The notes beneath the pieces are model-generated. The model saw only the letters and a program-made list of their open reading frames with translations. It did not search any database and was not told the DNA's origin. This document shows, in pieces, positions 9,314 to 18,674 of a stretch of 35,797 nucleotides of DNA (position 1 is its first letter; every line of letters begins with the position of its first letter). Source of the DNA: Flavobacteriaceae bacterium (GTDB lineage Bacteria; Bacteroidota; Bacteroidia; Flavobacteriales; Flavobacteriaceae); NCBI GenBank assembly GCA_013042715.1, contig JABDPN010000141.1, positions 1 to 35,797 on the forward strand, read 5' to 3'. The translations under genes and the position numbers were made by a program.

Positions 9314-10483
9314 GTGAAAAAGGAAATCCTTATAATAACAAATTACTTTCCCCCTGAAAAAGGTGCAGCCTCTAATCGTATGTTTGTAATGGCAAATTCA
9401 TATTTAAATAACGGTTACAAGGTATTTGTGATTTGTCCATTGCCAAATTATCCTCAAGGTTCAATTTTTAAAGATTATAGAAATAAGTTTTTTTTAAAAG
9501 AAAAAATCAATGGCATTGATATAAAACGATTGTGGGTTTTTGCCAGTAACTCAAGAAGTAAATTTATAAGATTGTTTTCGATGTTATCATTTGGTATATG
9601 CTTATTTGTATTCTTGCTTTTTAATAAAACTCCTAAGAAAGTTATTATTCAATGTTCACCATTACTTGTTGGATTTTTTGCTGTGTTAGCTTCAAAGATT
9701 AAAGGAAAAACAATTATTCTAAATGTATCAGACTTATGGCCTTTGGCGGGTATACAAATGGGGCTTTTCAAAAAGGGGATTTATTTTAATTTACTTGAAA
9801 AAATTGAGAGATATAATTATAAATCGGCTCATTTAATTTTAGGTCAATCTGAAGAAATCTTAGAGCATATTAAGTTATCCTATCCTAAAAAGAACTTCTT
9901 CTTATACAGAAATTTGCCAGATTTTAAACCTCCAAAAGTTTTATCTAAACCTCATTCAGAAGAAATTAAAATTGTTTATGCAGGTTTATTAGGTGTAGCT
10001 CAAGGCGTATTTAATATCTGTAAAGAAATTAAGTTACCAAGCAATGTTACTCTAGATATATATGGTGATGGTCCAGAAAAAGATTGTGTAAAAAATATAA
10101 GCGATAAAAACCCACAGATTCATTTTCATGGTTTAATAGAAAGGGATAAGCTTCATGAAGTTTTAATTCATTACGATTTTGCTTTAGTTCCATTAATTAA
10201 TAGAATTTACGGTTCTGTGCCTTCAAAAATATTTGAATATACTAGTTTGGGGCTTCCAATTATTTATTTTTCTGAAGGAGAAGGAGCTGATTTGATTTCT
10301 AAATATAAACTGGGTTATACAATAAAAGACAACAACTATAAGGCATTAAATAAACTGATTTTAGAACTCGCTTCAGGTGAAAAAAACTGTTTAATTAAAA
10401 ACAGAATTCAAGAAATATCTATGGGAACTTTTAATCTTGAAGTGCAGTTTAAAAAATATCTAGAATTTAGTAACTCGCTTTAA
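9314..10483 (+). CDS. Glycosyltransferase family 4 (WbuB-like)
   Basis: GTG start; IITNYFPPEKGAASNRM, PLPNYPQGSIFKDYR, IVYAGLLGVAQGV, VPSKIFEYTSLGLPIIY. Confidence 0.82.
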   Translation: MKKEILIITNYFPPEKGAASNRMFVMANSYLNNGYKVFVICPLPNYPQGSIFKDYRNKFFLKEKINGIDIKRLWVFASNSRSKFIRLFSMLSFGICLFVFLLFNKTPKKVIIQCSPLLVGFFAVLASKIKGKTIILNVSDLWPLAGIQMGLFKKGIYFNLLEKIERYNYKSAHLILGQSEEILEHIKLSYPKKNFFLYRNLPDFKPPKVLSKPHSEEIKIVYAGLLGVAQGVFNICKEIKLPSNVTLDIYGDGPEKDCVKNISDKNPQIHFHGLIERDKLHEVLIHYDFALVPLINRIYGSVPSKIFEYTSLGLPIIYFSEGEGADLISKYKLGYTIKDNNYKALNKLILELASGEKNCLIKNRIQEISMGTFNLEVQFKKYLEFSNSL

Positions 10484-11886
10484 TAAGCTTTCTTGTCCCC
10501 TTTTACTAGATTAATAAGGGTTTGAATAATTATTTTAATATCTAAAAAGAGAGTCCAATTTTCAATATAAAAAATATCGTATTTGATTCTATTAACTATA
10601 TCAGAATCGCTTTTAACTTCACCTCTAAAACCATTAATCTGAGCTAGCCCAGTAATTCCTGGTTTAACACTATGTCTGTAAGTGAATTTATATTTATCAA
10701 TCTTTTTAGAGTAATCTGATGTGTAAGCAATCATATGCGGCCTTGGTCCAACAACAGACATATTACCAATAAATGTATTGAAAAATTGGGGTAATTCGTC
10801 TATACTTGTGCGCCTTATAAATTTTCCAATACGAGTTAAACGTTCATCATTTTGTTTAACATGATTTACATCTTTTATGTGTTCTCTTGAAAGTGATCTA
10901 AATTTATAGCATGTAAACTCATTATAGTTTAAGCCATGTCTTTTGTGTTTAAAAAATATTGGTCCTTTTGATTCTAGTTTTATTATGATTCCTAATATTG
11001 GAACTAACCAAGATAAAACAAAAACAATTACAATTAATGAGAACCCAATATCAAAACTTCGCTTTATTATTTGGTTAATTTCGTTGTTTAAAGCTACTTC
11101 TTTTAAAGTTAAAACAGGTGTATAGCTATAAAACTCTGTGTTTAAGCTTTTAGTGAAGTTATCTTCTTTATTTGGTATGAATTTTATATTAACTTTTTTT
11201 AAACTTGCAATTTTTACAAATTGATTAATTTGACTTTCAGTCATTTCGTCTATAGAGCAGTAAATTTCATCTACTTCACTGTGAGTCTCAATAAATTGTA
11301 AAGCATTATTTATTTTATCCTTCTGATTGTTTTCTCTTGATTTATTTACTTCTAAAATAGTATAACCTAAATCTTTTTTAGTTGTAAAAAGTGATCTTAA
11401 TTCATTTGCTCCTCTACCTTCTCCTACAATTACAACACGCCTTAAATTGCCTTTAAAATAGAGTCTTATATGCTTTAACAAATAATAGCTAATAAGTTTA
11501 AAAGCTCCAATTATCGCAAAACAAGACAGTAAATAATTTAGGGTTACAAAAGCACTAATATCTACACTCCTAAATAGTCCAATAAATGCTAAAACTATAA
11601 TAGCAAAGAAAACGAATTGTTTGACTATTAACGAAAAAATTTGAATTGCAGAAGTAAACCTGTATATTTTATAAAACTTTATAAAAGTTGTAGATATTAA
11701 CCAAAAAATAGTTACATAAACTGTAAACACAAGCTGCTTATTGTTTAAATACTCTGAGTAGTAACTAATTAATTCTTTGTTTCTTAAGTCGAAAAAAATT
11801 AAAGAAAGGTAATTAATTGTTATTAAGTCAATAACAATTAAAACTGGTCTCATTAACCACGAATATCTTCCTCTTATATAGTTCAC
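10480..11886 (-). CDS. Polyprenyl-phosphate sugar phosphotransferase (polyisoprenyl-phosphate hexose-1-phosphate transferase family)
   Basis: GTG start; N-terminal TMs, GEGRGANELR nucleotide-binding-like domain, C-terminal KRSFDIGFSL...KLESKGPIFFKHKRHGLN...RRTSIDELPQFFN...MSVVGPRPHM. Confidence 0.92.
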   Translation of the reverse strand: MNYIRGRYSWLMRPVLIVIDLITINYLSLIFFDLRNKELISYYSEYLNNKQLVFTVYVTIFWLISTTFIKFYKIYRFTSAIQIFSLIVKQFVFFAIIVLAFIGLFRSVDISAFVTLNYLLSCFAIIGAFKLISYYLLKHIRLYFKGNLRRVVIVGEGRGANELRSLFTTKKDLGYTILEVNKSRENNQKDKINNALQFIETHSEVDEIYCSIDEMTESQINQFVKIASLKKVNIKFIPNKEDNFTKSLNTEFYSYTPVLTLKEVALNNEINQIIKRSFDIGFSLIVIVFVLSWLVPILGIIIKLESKGPIFFKHKRHGLNYNEFTCYKFRSLSREHIKDVNHVKQNDERLTRIGKFIRRTSIDELPQFFNTFIGNMSVVGPRPHMIAYTSDYSKKIDKYKFTYRHSVKPGITGLAQINGFRGEVKSDSDIVNRIKYDIFYIENWTLFLDIKIIIQTLINLVKGDKKAY

Positions 11887-11942
11887 AATTAATCTGAAAT
11901 TTAAAACATCTTAATAAGAAGTGTCAATTAAAATGTTTATTA

Positions 11943-11950
11943 CAAATATA
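11943..11950 (-). promoter_or_regulatory. Candidate -7 element (TATATTTG) upstream of the sugar transferase
   Basis: Exact TAnnTTTG on - strand inside the 85 bp gap 11887-11971; no clear -33 element. Confidence 0.35.
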
Positions 11951-11971
11951 AGCTTAAGTGGGAATTGTTAA

Positions 11972-13939
11972 CTAATTTTTTTGATTCTTATCGTCAAGTA
12001 ATTCGTACTGGGAATTTAAGCTTCTATACTCAGGAACAATCACTTTCATTTGAGTAACCATTTTGTGAGTATTAAACTGCTTTGCATAGTCTACAAGAAT
12101 AGAAATTTCTTCATTTAGTCTATTATAGTCTTCTGCGTCAAGTTGAGCAATCATTATTTTTTGATTGTACGTTGGAAGTGTTTTTGTTTTATCGTTTAGT
12201 AACTCTTCATAAAGTTTTTCTCCAGGGCGAAGCCCAATTATTTCGATATCAATATCCTTATATGGCACAAAACCTGCAAGTTTAATAATTTTAGTTGCTA
12301 AGTCAACTATTTTAACAGCTTTCCCCATATTAAAAATAAATATCTCTCCTCCTTTTCCCATAGACGCAGCTTCAAGTACTAATTGACAAGCTTCTGGAAT
12401 AGTCATAAAATATCTAATAATTTCTGGATGTGTAATTGTTAGTGGGCCACCTTCTTCTATTTGTTTTTTAAATAACGGTACCACAGAACCGTTAGAACCT
12501 AATACGTTACCAAATCTTGTAGTAATGAAGTTTGTTTTAAAATTTGGCGACTGTCTAGTGTGGAAATGCAAAGATTGTACATACATCTCTGCAATTCTTT
12601 TAGAAGCTCCCATTACATTACTTGGGTTTACTGCCTTATCTGTAGATACCATTACAAATTTATCGACATCATATTTTAAAGATATGTCTACAAGGTTTTT
12701 AGAGCCTAGTACATTAACAAGAATAGCTTCAGACGGATTACATTCCATTAAAGGAACATGTTTATATGCGGCTGCATGATAAACAATATTTGGCCTATAG
12801 ATGTTGAATAGTCTTTCTAATTTCTCATAATTTACGACATCAGATATAATGAATTCATAATCAATTTGAGGATAATTTTTTAAAATCTCAGATTGAATTT
12901 GATACAAAGGTGTTTCTGCTTGATCAATTAAAATTATCTTTTTAGGACTGTAATTTGAAATTTGTCTTACTATTTCGCTTCCAATTGAACCAGCCGCTCC
13001 GGTTATAAATATAATTTTTTGATAAAGATCTTTTGCAATTAATTTATTGTCTAATACAATTGGATCGCGTTCTAGCAAATCTTCAATCTGTATATTTTGA
13101 ATTTGTTTAATTAGTGTTTTTTCGTTTTCAATATCAGAAACTAAAGGTGCTCTAAAAACCTTATAATTATATTCCAAACAATCGTCAACAATTTTAAGCC
13201 TATGCTTCTGATTTAATTTATTATCAGAAAGAATTAAAGCCTCTGCACCTCTAGAGCGTAATAATGTAGATATTTTTCTATTTTTAGGAATAATTGGTAA
13301 CCCAAAGATTTGTTTACTCTTTTGCTTCGAATTATTTGTGATAAAGCCAACAATTTTAAAACGTTGTGGTATTTCGTATTGTAATGCTTTTGCAATTGCG
13401 ATAGCATTAGAATCTGAACCGTAGATAAGTGTTTTGGTGATTTTGCCTCCATCTAAAATATTATAGGATGCTTGAAATATTTGTTTCACAAAAACCCTAA
13501 TTAAGAATAATAAGCTGTAGGATACTGTAAAGTATATAAAGAGTTTACCTAATGAAAATAATTTAATTGATGTTATGTAAATATATATTAAATGAGTAAT
13601 GCTTAAAACACCAAAAGTGAAACTTGAGGCAATAAACAACTTAAGGGCATCAATAAAAGTTGAGTGTCTTAAAAGGCCTGCGTAAGTTCTAAATAATAAA
13701 AAGAAAAAAACATTTACCCCTAGTATTATTCCTTCAGAAGGTAATAAATAAAGTGATTCTATTTCAAGTAAGGATATGCTAGATACAACAAATTTTGTAA
13801 TATATATTGCTAAAACACATGTAAAGATATCGAATAAAAGAACTAACCATCTTGGTAGATACCCTAAGTTTGAAAAATCTAATTTTCTTCGACTAGATTC
13901 AAAAATTTGTATTATAGCGTTTCTTAATCTAATACTCAT
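11972..13939 (-). CDS. Membrane nucleoside-diphosphate-sugar epimerase/dehydratase (PglF/WbpM/CapD-like)
   Basis: 655 aa: N-terminal TMs, FITGAAGSIGSEIVRQI Rossmann, STDKAVNPSNVMGASKR, TTRFGNVLGSNGSVVPLF. Confidence 0.93.
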   Translation of the reverse strand: MSIRLRNAIIQIFESSRRKLDFSNLGYLPRWLVLLFDIFTCVLAIYITKFVVSSISLLEIESLYLLPSEGIILGVNVFFFLLFRTYAGLLRHSTFIDALKLFIASSFTFGVLSITHLIYIYITSIKLFSLGKLFIYFTVSYSLLFLIRVFVKQIFQASYNILDGGKITKTLIYGSDSNAIAIAKALQYEIPQRFKIVGFITNNSKQKSKQIFGLPIIPKNRKISTLLRSRGAEALILSDNKLNQKHRLKIVDDCLEYNYKVFRAPLVSDIENEKTLIKQIQNIQIEDLLERDPIVLDNKLIAKDLYQKIIFITGAAGSIGSEIVRQISNYSPKKIILIDQAETPLYQIQSEILKNYPQIDYEFIISDVVNYEKLERLFNIYRPNIVYHAAAYKHVPLMECNPSEAILVNVLGSKNLVDISLKYDVDKFVMVSTDKAVNPSNVMGASKRIAEMYVQSLHFHTRQSPNFKTNFITTRFGNVLGSNGSVVPLFKKQIEEGGPLTITHPEIIRYFMTIPEACQLVLEAASMGKGGEIFIFNMGKAVKIVDLATKIIKLAGFVPYKDIDIEIIGLRPGEKLYEELLNDKTKTLPTYNQKIMIAQLDAEDYNRLNEEISILVDYAKQFNTHKMVTQMKVIVPEYRSLNSQYELLDDKNQKN

Positions 13940-14009
13940 GAGTTAAGGTGTTATAAACAAATATCTTAAAAATTTGTTAATTACATGCTTAGTTTTTTTT
14001 TTTTCTACT

Positions 14010-15377
14010 TTATCTTCTTAAGAGTTTTATTTTTAAAAGTATATAAAAGAAATATGTGAAAAACAAATATCCGCACAAATTAGCAAATGAAGATCTTAAA
14101 CTTCCTCTTAGAATTAAAAATTCAAAAGGAATTAATAATAAATAGCTTATTATGAAATAGCTTTTTAAATTATTTCTAAACCAAAATTTAAAGTCTAACC
14201 AAGAATTAACTAATGCTAATAAAAGTACAAAAATAATAATTCCAATAATTCCAAAATTTATATAGCCTTCAGCAAAAAATCCAATAGCTACATTAGAAAA
14301 CCCTTGATATTCAAGATTGTTTGCAAGTAAATAACTGCTCCCTATTGGCTTACTTTCCCAAATGGCTCTGGGTATCCAAAAAAACAATACTCCTATAAGT
14401 TGATCTCCATAAGTGATAATTTTATTCATAATTATATTTACAGAGTTTTGATAAGAGTCAAAATGTAAATCTAGGAACATACCAAAATTAACTGGATTAA
14501 CTAAAACATTGCTGTTGAATCTAAAATGATGCAGATAGGGGAAGACTATCAGGAAACAAATAATAAAAAAAGAAGAGAAGTTGTATTTCTTTAAAAATGG
14601 TTTAATGTATATTAAAAAAAGTGGTAAATAAGTTACTGCAACTCGATATCTTGAAATTCCTGTTGGAAAATTACATATGACAATTAAAAATATTAAAGCT
14701 ATTTCTAAATACGCGTTTTTTAAACCATTTAGTTTATAATATAAAAATAAAATTAAAGGTGCTCCTCTAAATACATTAATAATAGCTATAACTGGTTTTG
14801 AGAAGCTTTGTGATTCATTTAAAAATACCTTTCTATGGAAAACAACTTCAAGATTAAAATCAAAATAAATAAAAAATATAAATGTACAGAGCAAAGAAAA
14901 ACTTAAAATAACTCGATTATTAATATTCTTGTCATCTAGTCTAAAAGGGTTTATGTTTAACTTTTTGTCTTTAAATCTTGTTCTATTTAAATAATGATAG
15001 GAAATATTATATAGTATTATAATTCCTAAAAATAAGCAGTTCCCATACAAAAATTCTAGTGTAGACAATTCACCATTGACACCCATGAAAAAAATAGATT
15101 TTTTATATTGTAATGCTGGTGCTAAGCCAATAAAAAAAAGAAAAAATAGATTTGTAATTCCATGAAGAGAGAAAGGCAAAGATTTATATGAAAAAATTTG
15201 AGTTATTGAAATGATAATAATTAAATAATTCAGAAATAATACTTTAAAATTAAATTGCAATCCATTGTCTAAAAACAAGACAAACCCAAGAAAAATAAAG
15301 GCAACTACTATAAAAAATTGTTTTTTCTTATACATAGAAAATCTCATTAAAAGCTTCTTTAATTCTGATAAGGTCAT
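14010..15377 (-). CDS. O-antigen/repeat-unit polymerase-like multi-TM protein (Wzy-like, copy 1)
   Basis: Multi-TM, motif GDQLIGVLFFWIPRAIWESKP; likely true start at M15 (15335), giving 8 bp overlap with upstream gene. Confidence 0.72.
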   Translation of the reverse strand: MTLSELKKLLMRFSMYKKKQFFIVVAFIFLGFVLFLDNGLQFNFKVLFLNYLIIIISITQIFSYKSLPFSLHGITNLFFLFFIGLAPALQYKKSIFFMGVNGELSTLEFLYGNCLFLGIIILYNISYHYLNRTRFKDKKLNINPFRLDDKNINNRVILSFSLLCTFIFFIYFDFNLEVVFHRKVFLNESQSFSKPVIAIINVFRGAPLILFLYYKLNGLKNAYLEIALIFLIVICNFPTGISRYRVAVTYLPLFLIYIKPFLKKYNFSSFFIICFLIVFPYLHHFRFNSNVLVNPVNFGMFLDLHFDSYQNSVNIIMNKIITYGDQLIGVLFFWIPRAIWESKPIGSSYLLANNLEYQGFSNVAIGFFAEGYINFGIIGIIIFVLLLALVNSWLDFKFWFRNNLKSYFIISYLLLIPFEFLILRGSLRSSFANLCGYLFFTYFFYILLKIKLLRR

Positions 15378-16464
15378 TATCTTTTAAATTAGAACTGCTA
15401 GGCAAACACAATCCTTGGTTAAATAACTTTTCACACATTCCATTTTTATACATTGGACTAGTTGAAAAAACAGGTTGCATATGCAACGGTTTCCATAGAG
15501 GACGTGATTCTATGTTTTTTGATGCTAATATATTAAAAACTTCTTCTTTTGAAACTTTTGTTAATTCAGAATTAATTGTAATGCAATTCAACCAATAATT
15601 TGAATAAAAATCACTGTTTGGTTCTTTGAATAATTCTACACCTTCAATACTTGCAAATAACTTATTGTAAAAACGATTATTCTTTCGTCTTAAGTTAATA
15701 TGCGCTTCTAATGCTTTTAATTGAGCTCTGCCAATACCCGCACTAATATTGCTCATTCTGTAATTATAACCAATATTTTTATGTTCATAATGAGCTTCGT
15801 TTTCTCTTGCTTGAGTGGCAAAATAGATTGATTGCTTTTTTTGTTTTATTGAATTACAAACTAAAGCACCGCCTCCAGAGGTCGTAATAATCTTATTTCC
15901 ATTAAAAGATAATATCGAGAAATCTCCAAAGGTACCACACTTTCTTCCTTTATAAGATGACCCTAAAGCTTCCGCAGCATCTTCTATTACATTAATATCA
16001 TATTTATTAGCAACAGCTAATATTTTATCGATTTTCGAAGGCATGCCATAAAGATGAACCATGATAATCGCTTTTGGTTTCATTCCCTTTTTTAATCTGT
16101 CTTTAATTGCCTCTTCTAAAGCAATTGGGCAAATGTTCCAAGTTTCTATTTCACTATCTACAAAAATTGGTTTAGCGCCTACATAAACAATTGGATTTGC
16201 AGAAGCACAAAAAGTAAAACTCTGACATATGACTTCGTCGCCAAAACCTATTCCTAATTGAATTAATGCTAAATGTATGGCTGCGGTTCCTGAAGAAAGA
16301 CAAGCAACATTTTTATTTTGATTTAAGTAACTCTCTAAGTCTTTTTCAAATTCAGTAATATTGTTGCCATAAGTAGTGACTTCGTTATTTAACAAAGCGT
16401 CTTTAATGTAGTCTAATTCATTTCCAGACATATGGGAAACTGATAAAGGAATTCTAGTTTTCAT
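15328..16464 (-). CDS. DegT/DnrJ/EryC1/StrS sugar aminotransferase (PglE-like)
   Basis: SHMSGNELDYIKDAL, ACLSSGTAAIHLAL, VIEDAAEALGSSYKGRKCGTFGDFSILSFNGNKIITTSGGG. Confidence 0.93.
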   Translation of the reverse strand: MKTRIPLSVSHMSGNELDYIKDALLNNEVTTYGNNITEFEKDLESYLNQNKNVACLSSGTAAIHLALIQLGIGFGDEVICQSFTFCASANPIVYVGAKPIFVDSEIETWNICPIALEEAIKDRLKKGMKPKAIIMVHLYGMPSKIDKILAVANKYDINVIEDAAEALGSSYKGRKCGTFGDFSILSFNGNKIITTSGGGALVCNSIKQKKQSIYFATQARENEAHYEHKNIGYNYRMSNISAGIGRAQLKALEAHINLRRKNNRFYNKLFASIEGVELFKEPNSDFYSNYWLNCITINSELTKVSKEEVFNILASKNIESRPLWKPLHMQPVFSTSPMYKNGMCEKLFNQGLCLPSSSNLKDNDLIRIKEAFNEIFYV

Positions 16465-17446
16465 GTGTCTTGTTAAGTTGTTTAATTAACTTGTATTTTA
16501 TAACTACATAAAGCATTGTGAAAGATATCACAATAAATGTCAGAGCAAGTAATTTATTTATTGTTATTTGCAAAACAATTATCAATAAAACATTTATTAC
16601 CAATTGTAGAACGAAGTAAATAGAGGCTATTTTTAAATGTCCAATTTTAAAATCGTTTACAGCTAATTGATATAAATGTCTTTTATGGGCTTGGAATACA
16701 TCTTCTTTTCTATAGGCTCTTTCAATAATTGTTAATCCTCCATCAAGTAAGTAAACTAAAAAGACTAATAAAACTAGCAGATTTTTGGTATCTAAATATA
16801 GTTTTAAAACAAAATAAATTAACGAAAATCCTATTGCAATACTGCCTATGTCTCCTGCAAAACATATTGCGTTTTTCCTGAAATTGAAAAACCCGAAAAC
16901 TACTATTGCTAATATCAAAACAATCAACAAGTTAGAGTCGGTAAATTGTAAGTAATATTCATTGAGGTATAATAAAGTAGAATAGCTAGCCAAACCATTT
17001 AAAAACGTGATTCCGTTTATTCCATCCATAAAATTATAGATGTTTAAAAACCCAATTGAAAATAGATAAACAATAAGTAAAACAGCCATTTCTAAAGCGC
17101 TTGAAAAGTTAAAAAGTTCTAGACTATAGAAAATTAAGGAGAATGCAATAAAATGAACAATTAATCTAACTTTTGAAGAAAGCATTATTAAATCATCTAC
17201 AAAACTAATAACAGAAACCAAGACAATCCCAGATAAAAAATATAAAAAATTCGCATCGGCATTAAAGAAAAATAAATACAAAAAGACTGAAAAGAAAACT
17301 ACTATACCTCCTCCACGAATGATTGGTGTAGAGTGCGCACTTCTATGATTTGGATCATCTTTTATATTTTTAATTCTTGCGACTTTTATATAAATTGTTT
17401 CTAAAACAAAAAGAGTGCAAAAAATAATTATATGATAAATCATCAT
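16454..17446 (-). CDS. WecA/WbpL/MraY-like polyprenyl-phosphate N-acetylhexosamine-1-phosphate transferase
   Basis: HSTPIIRGGGIVVF, SFVDDLIML, NIYNFMDGINGI, FAGDIGSIAIGF, HKRHLYQ. Confidence 0.9.
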   Translation of the reverse strand: MMIYHIIIFCTLFVLETIYIKVARIKNIKDDPNHRSAHSTPIIRGGGIVVFFSVFLYLFFFNADANFLYFLSGIVLVSVISFVDDLIMLSSKVRLIVHFIAFSLIFYSLELFNFSSALEMAVLLIVYLFSIGFLNIYNFMDGINGITFLNGLASYSTLLYLNEYYLQFTDSNLLIVLILAIVVFGFFNFRKNAICFAGDIGSIAIGFSLIYFVLKLYLDTKNLLVLLVFLVYLLDGGLTIIERAYRKEDVFQAHKRHLYQLAVNDFKIGHLKIASIYFVLQLVINVLLIIVLQITINKLLALTFIVISFTMLYVVIKYKLIKQLNKTHEN

Positions 17447-17458
17447 ACTTAAAGGTTG

Positions 17459-18673
17459 TTAGTTTTGTTTGTTTAGCTTTTTAAAAAGTAAATCTAGCTG
17501 TGAAAATAACTTATTTTTAGCAAAATTGTTTTGATAAAAGCTTAAAGCATTATTCTCCATGATACGCTTTTCTTTTTCTGATAGTTTTGACACTAAAATT
17601 GCTTTTTTTGAAAGCGATAATGCATCGCCAGCAGGTACAGCGTAACCACAATTAGAATCGTTTATAAGCTCATTGCCTTCTCCATTAATCATTCCTAATA
17701 TTATTTTACCAGAAGCCATATATGCCTGGATTTTTGCTGGAACTGTAATTCCAAAAACAGGTATATCTCTTAACGACACCAACATTGCATCGGCTTTTTT
17801 GAAAAAATGAGGCATCGTTTCTAATGGATATCTTCCTAGAATGAAAATATTACTCAAACTCCGTTCTTCAATTTGGCCTTTTAACCAACTTAATCTTCTC
17901 CCATCGCCTACAATAATCCAATTTATATTTTCATTTTTTGTATTTTTTGTAGCTTCTAAAATTGATTCAAAATCTTGAGAATCGCCAACATTTCCAGCAA
18001 ACATAATATTGAATCCTTCTGGTAATTTAGGTAATTCTAAATTGGATTCCTTTACCTCTACAAAAACATCTTCTGCCCAATTTGGAAAATACTCAATTGT
18101 TTTAGTAGACTCGCATTTTTTAGTAATACTCTCTTTAAAAGATTTTGAACTTACTAAAATTATATCCGACTTTGCATATATCTTTCTAACTAACTTATCA
18201 ATATAATTAATTAGTCTTCCTTTTTTAAAACGTGTTGTTGCAATGATACTTTCCGGCCATAAATCTAGAACCCATAAAACTAAAGGAATCTTCTGTCTTT
18301 TTTTAACCCATAAACCAGGCAATGCCATTGTTGCAGGTGATAATTGCTGTACAAATACGATATCGTATTTTTCTTTTAATCTAAATAATACAGTAAAATA
18401 AGAAAAGAAAATAAATGATAAGTAATTTAATGCCAACGGAATAGTTTTGCCACTTTTTCTTGGAAAAACAGGAGATCTTAAAACCTTAACTCCATTAATT
18501 ACTTCCTCTCTTTTATTAAAAAAATTATAACCTTTAAAAAAATCTCCTTTAGGGTAATTGGGTTTAGCAGTTAAAACGGTTATTTCGTAGCCTTTTTTAG
18601 CAAAATCAAAAACAATCTCGTTGCCTTTAAAAACTTCAGGGTGAAAATATTGTGATATAAATAATATTTTCAT
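17459..18673 (-). CDS. Glycosyltransferase family 4, WbuB-like (probable L-FucNAc transferase)
   Basis: ILFISQYFHPE, LTAKPNYPKGDFFKGY, LVLWVLDLWPESI, NIMFAGNVGDSQDFESIL, PAKIQAYMASGKIILG; next to FucNAc cassette. Confidence 0.85.
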   Translation of the reverse strand: MKILFISQYFHPEVFKGNEIVFDFAKKGYEITVLTAKPNYPKGDFFKGYNFFNKREEVINGVKVLRSPVFPRKSGKTIPLALNYLSFIFFSYFTVLFRLKEKYDIVFVQQLSPATMALPGLWVKKRQKIPLVLWVLDLWPESIIATTRFKKGRLINYIDKLVRKIYAKSDIILVSSKSFKESITKKCESTKTIEYFPNWAEDVFVEVKESNLELPKLPEGFNIMFAGNVGDSQDFESILEATKNTKNENINWIIVGDGRRLSWLKGQIEERSLSNIFILGRYPLETMPHFFKKADAMLVSLRDIPVFGITVPAKIQAYMASGKIILGMINGEGNELINDSNCGYAVPAGDALSLSKKAILVSKLSEKEKRIMENNALSFYQNNFAKNKLFSQLDLLFKKLNKQN

Positions 18674-18674
18674 C

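Noticed and set aside
10500-10522. CCCTT...AAGGG weak inverted repeat near the 3' end of the sugar transferase gene as a possible terminator
   Set aside because: Short stem, inside coding sequence and no adjacent T-run.
12525-13452. ORFs 12525..12779 (+) and 13234..13452 (-) within the PglF-like gene
   Set aside because: Antisense or alternative-frame readings of a strongly supported CDS.
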